Assembly: GCA_025352765.1 (NCBI GenBank)
Contig: JANXSI010000230.1
Coordinates: forward strand, 1 to 7,619
DNA: 7,619 nt
From: Devosia sp.
Lineage (GTDB): Bacteria > Pseudomonadota > Alphaproteobacteria > Rhizobiales > Devosiaceae
Direction of reading: 5' to 3'
Shown: positions 6,210 through 7,619 of the stretch, piece by piece
How the letters are laid out: each line of letters opens with the position of its first letter
How positions within the stretch are numbered: the first letter of the stretch is position 1
Translations under genes and position numbers: made by a program
The notes under the pieces: generated by a model
Database searches by the model: none
Seen by the model: only the letters and a program-made list of their open reading frames with translations
Told to the model about the DNA's origin: nothing

Positions 6210-7019
6210 CTAGGCACCAAAACCCTGGGCAATGCCCTTTGACGTCATGAATCGCCGCGTCAGCAGCAGCAGCGCAAAACACGGCACCCAGATCATCACG
6301 CACAGCACCGCCGCCTCCTGCACGATAACCTGAGTCGACAGCGTCAGCAGTGTCAACGGCATGGTGGTGATCTTGGGCGCGCCGATCAACAGCGCCGAAT
6401 CGACCTCGAACAGGATCGCGACGAAGCTCAGCACATAGCTCGCCGCCAGCGCCGGCATCGCCTGCGGCAGCGTGATCGAGAGGAACACCCTGAGCCACGA
6501 AGCACCAAGATCGAACCCGGCCTCCTCGAGCGCTGGCGGAATGCCGCGAAAGGCCGCGGTCGGGATCCAGATCATCAGCAGCACCGCCGACAGCATCTGC
6601 ACCATCACCACGCCCCAGAACGTTCCGATCAGCCCAAGCCTCAGGAACACCGTGGCGATCGACACGAACAGCGCGAATTTGGGTACCGCCTGCGCCGCGA
6701 TGAACGAGAACAGCAGCAATTGCCGACCCGGGAACTTGATCCGGGCGAAGGCATAGGCCGCCGGCCAGCAGATCATCGCCGCCAGCGTCGTTGAGACGCT
6801 GGTGATCGCCAGCGACGTGATGATCGGCTCGATGACGCTCGAGCGATGCAGGATCACGTCCCAGTATTTGAGGCCCCATTCCGTCGGCGCGAGATTCGGA
6901 TAGCGCCATTTCACCGCAAACGCCCAGACGATCACCGTGATGATCGGGCCGAGCATCAACAGCGCCATCACCGCCAGCAGCAACAGGCCGCCGAACGGCG
7001 TGCGGGTGCGCGCGCTCAT
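6210..7019 (-). CDS. ABC transporter permease 2 (binding-protein-dependent importer, PotC/PhnV-like)
   Basis: Inner-membrane subunit of 269 residues with about six hydrophobic segments, beginning near residues 11-33 (FGGLLLLAVMALLMLGP). The cytoplasmic coupling loop that contacts the ATPase is clear: PPALEEAGFDLGASWLRVFL followed by SITLP (about 161-185), a good match to the EAA-x3-G-x9-I-x-LP motif. The start ATG at 7019 overlaps the upstream permease stop as ATGA, and a GAGG lies six bases before it. The stop abuts the ATPase start. The length and N-terminal layout match the second permease of polyamine, iron and aminoethylphosphonate type importers. Ligand specificity normally lies in the binding protein, which is not in the window. 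Confidence 0.9.
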   Translation of the reverse strand: MSARTRTPFGGLLLLAVMALLMLGPIITVIVWAFAVKWRYPNLAPTEWGLKYWDVILHRSSVIEPIITSLAITSVSTTLAAMICWPAAYAFARIKFPGRQLLLFSFIAAQAVPKFALFVSIATVFLRLGLIGTFWGVVMVQMLSAVLLMIWIPTAAFRGIPPALEEAGFDLGASWLRVFLSITLPQAMPALAASYVLSFVAILFEVDSALLIGAPKITTMPLTLLTLSTQVIVQEAAVLCVMIWVPCFALLLLTRRFMTSKGIAQGFGA

Positions 7020-7619
7020 CGCTCGCCTCGCTGCCCGCGCAGCATCGTCGCGATGTAGAAGCCGCCCACGATCGAGGCGATGGCGAGCAGGATCACCGCC
7101 TGCACCTGCGCCTCGGGCGGGTTGAGCAGATTGCTCAGCGTCCGCTGCATGTAGGGGCCCATCATTTCGGGCGCCGGCGGTCCCAGCAGATAGGGAATGG
7201 TGAAGGCGCCGATGACGCCGAGAAAGATCAACGCGAAGGCAATCAGCAGCGAGCGCAGCAGTTGCGGCAGGAGGATCTCGATCAGGGTCCTGAGTGCCCC
7301 CGCGCCGAGATCCCGCGCCGCCTCGACCGCATGGTCGGAGACCTGCGACAGTCCCGCGCTCAGCACCAGTACCGGCAGCGGCAGGCTCTCCCAGACAAAG
7401 CCGATATAGGGGCCCACGGGCGTGAGGTAGGGCGTGCTGTAGTGCGTGATGCCGATCTTTTCGAGCAGCAGTTGCAAAATGCCGTTGGGCCCGGTGAACC
7501 GCACCAGCGCGTAGCTGATGATGATGGCCGGCACGAACAGCGGAAACAGCGACAGCGCATGCACCATGGTGGCGATGCGACCCGACGAAAAGCGGAGGTA
7601 GAGCGCAATGCCCAGCGAG
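7016..7619 (-). CDS. ABC transporter permease 1 (5' end beyond the right edge)
   Basis: The last 200 codons of an inner-membrane importer subunit are present; the frame is open to the right edge, so the true start lies outside. The visible part starts SLGIALYLRF and continues through several hydrophobic segments. Its EAA coupling loop, AVEAARDLGAGALRTLIEIL then LPQ, is typical for this permease class. An internal ATG at 7567 is not the start, since family-like hydrophobic sequence continues upstream of it. The gene ends with TGA inside the ATGA that starts permease 2. As the first visible gene of the minus-strand operon, it is expected to be preceded by the substrate-binding protein gene and any regulator. 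Confidence 0.88.
   Translation of the reverse strand, partial: SLGIALYLRFSSGRIATMVHALSLFPLFVPAIIISYALVRFTGPNGILQLLLEKIGITHYSTPYLTPVGPYIGFVWESLPLPVLVLSAGLSQVSDHAVEAARDLGAGALRTLIEILLPQLLRSLLIAFALIFLGVIGAFTIPYLLGPPAPEMMGPYMQRTLSNLLNPPEAQVQAVILLAIASIVGGFYIATMLRGQRGER

Noticed and set aside
1..7619. CRISPR arrays, tRNA or rRNA genes, and insertion sequences
   Set aside because: No regularly spaced direct repeats, no tRNA-like or rRNA-like conserved segments and no transposase motifs were seen on either strand.

Overview
The window is GC-rich, densely coded DNA. It most likely comes from an alphaproteobacterium of the Hyphomicrobiales (Rhizobiales). Three things suggest this: the alphaproteobacterial form of SerC, a serC-serA arrangement with a dispersed palindromic repeat of a kind common in that class between the genes, and strong third-position G/C use. 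A Devosia-like genome would fit, but the sequence alone does not prove a genus.

Left part (1-1686, minus strand): serC (phosphoserine aminotransferase) is followed by the first 129 codons of serA (3-phosphoglycerate dehydrogenase), which runs off the left edge. These are the first two enzymes of phosphorylated serine biosynthesis. The 117-base gap between them holds a 66-base double-hairpin repeat. Upstream of serC is a 186-base divergent intergenic region (1687-1872) with a plausible serC promoter and a small perfect inverted repeat in its leader.

Middle and right part (1873-7619) is one functional block on both strands. On the plus strand, a glycerophosphodiester phosphodiesterase-family gene overlaps by 8 bases an endonuclease/exonuclease/phosphatase (EEP)-fold hydrolase gene. 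Converging on it from the right, on the minus strand, is an ABC importer operon: permease 1 (cut by the right edge), permease 2, a PotA/FbpC-class ATPase, then a PHP-domain (CehA/McbA-like) metallohydrolase. Junctions in this operon are ATGA, TAGATG and GTGA, so it is very probably one translationally coupled transcript. The two convergent units share a single CTAG that supplies both stop codons. The substrate-binding protein is not in the window and is expected beyond the right edge.

Three unrelated metal-dependent phosphoesterase-type folds (GDPD, EEP, PHP), none with a visible export signal, sit beside a binding-protein-dependent importer. The best reading is a scavenging module that imports an intact organophosphorus or phosphodiester compound and cuts it stepwise in the cytoplasm. 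The substrate is not determined by the sequence.
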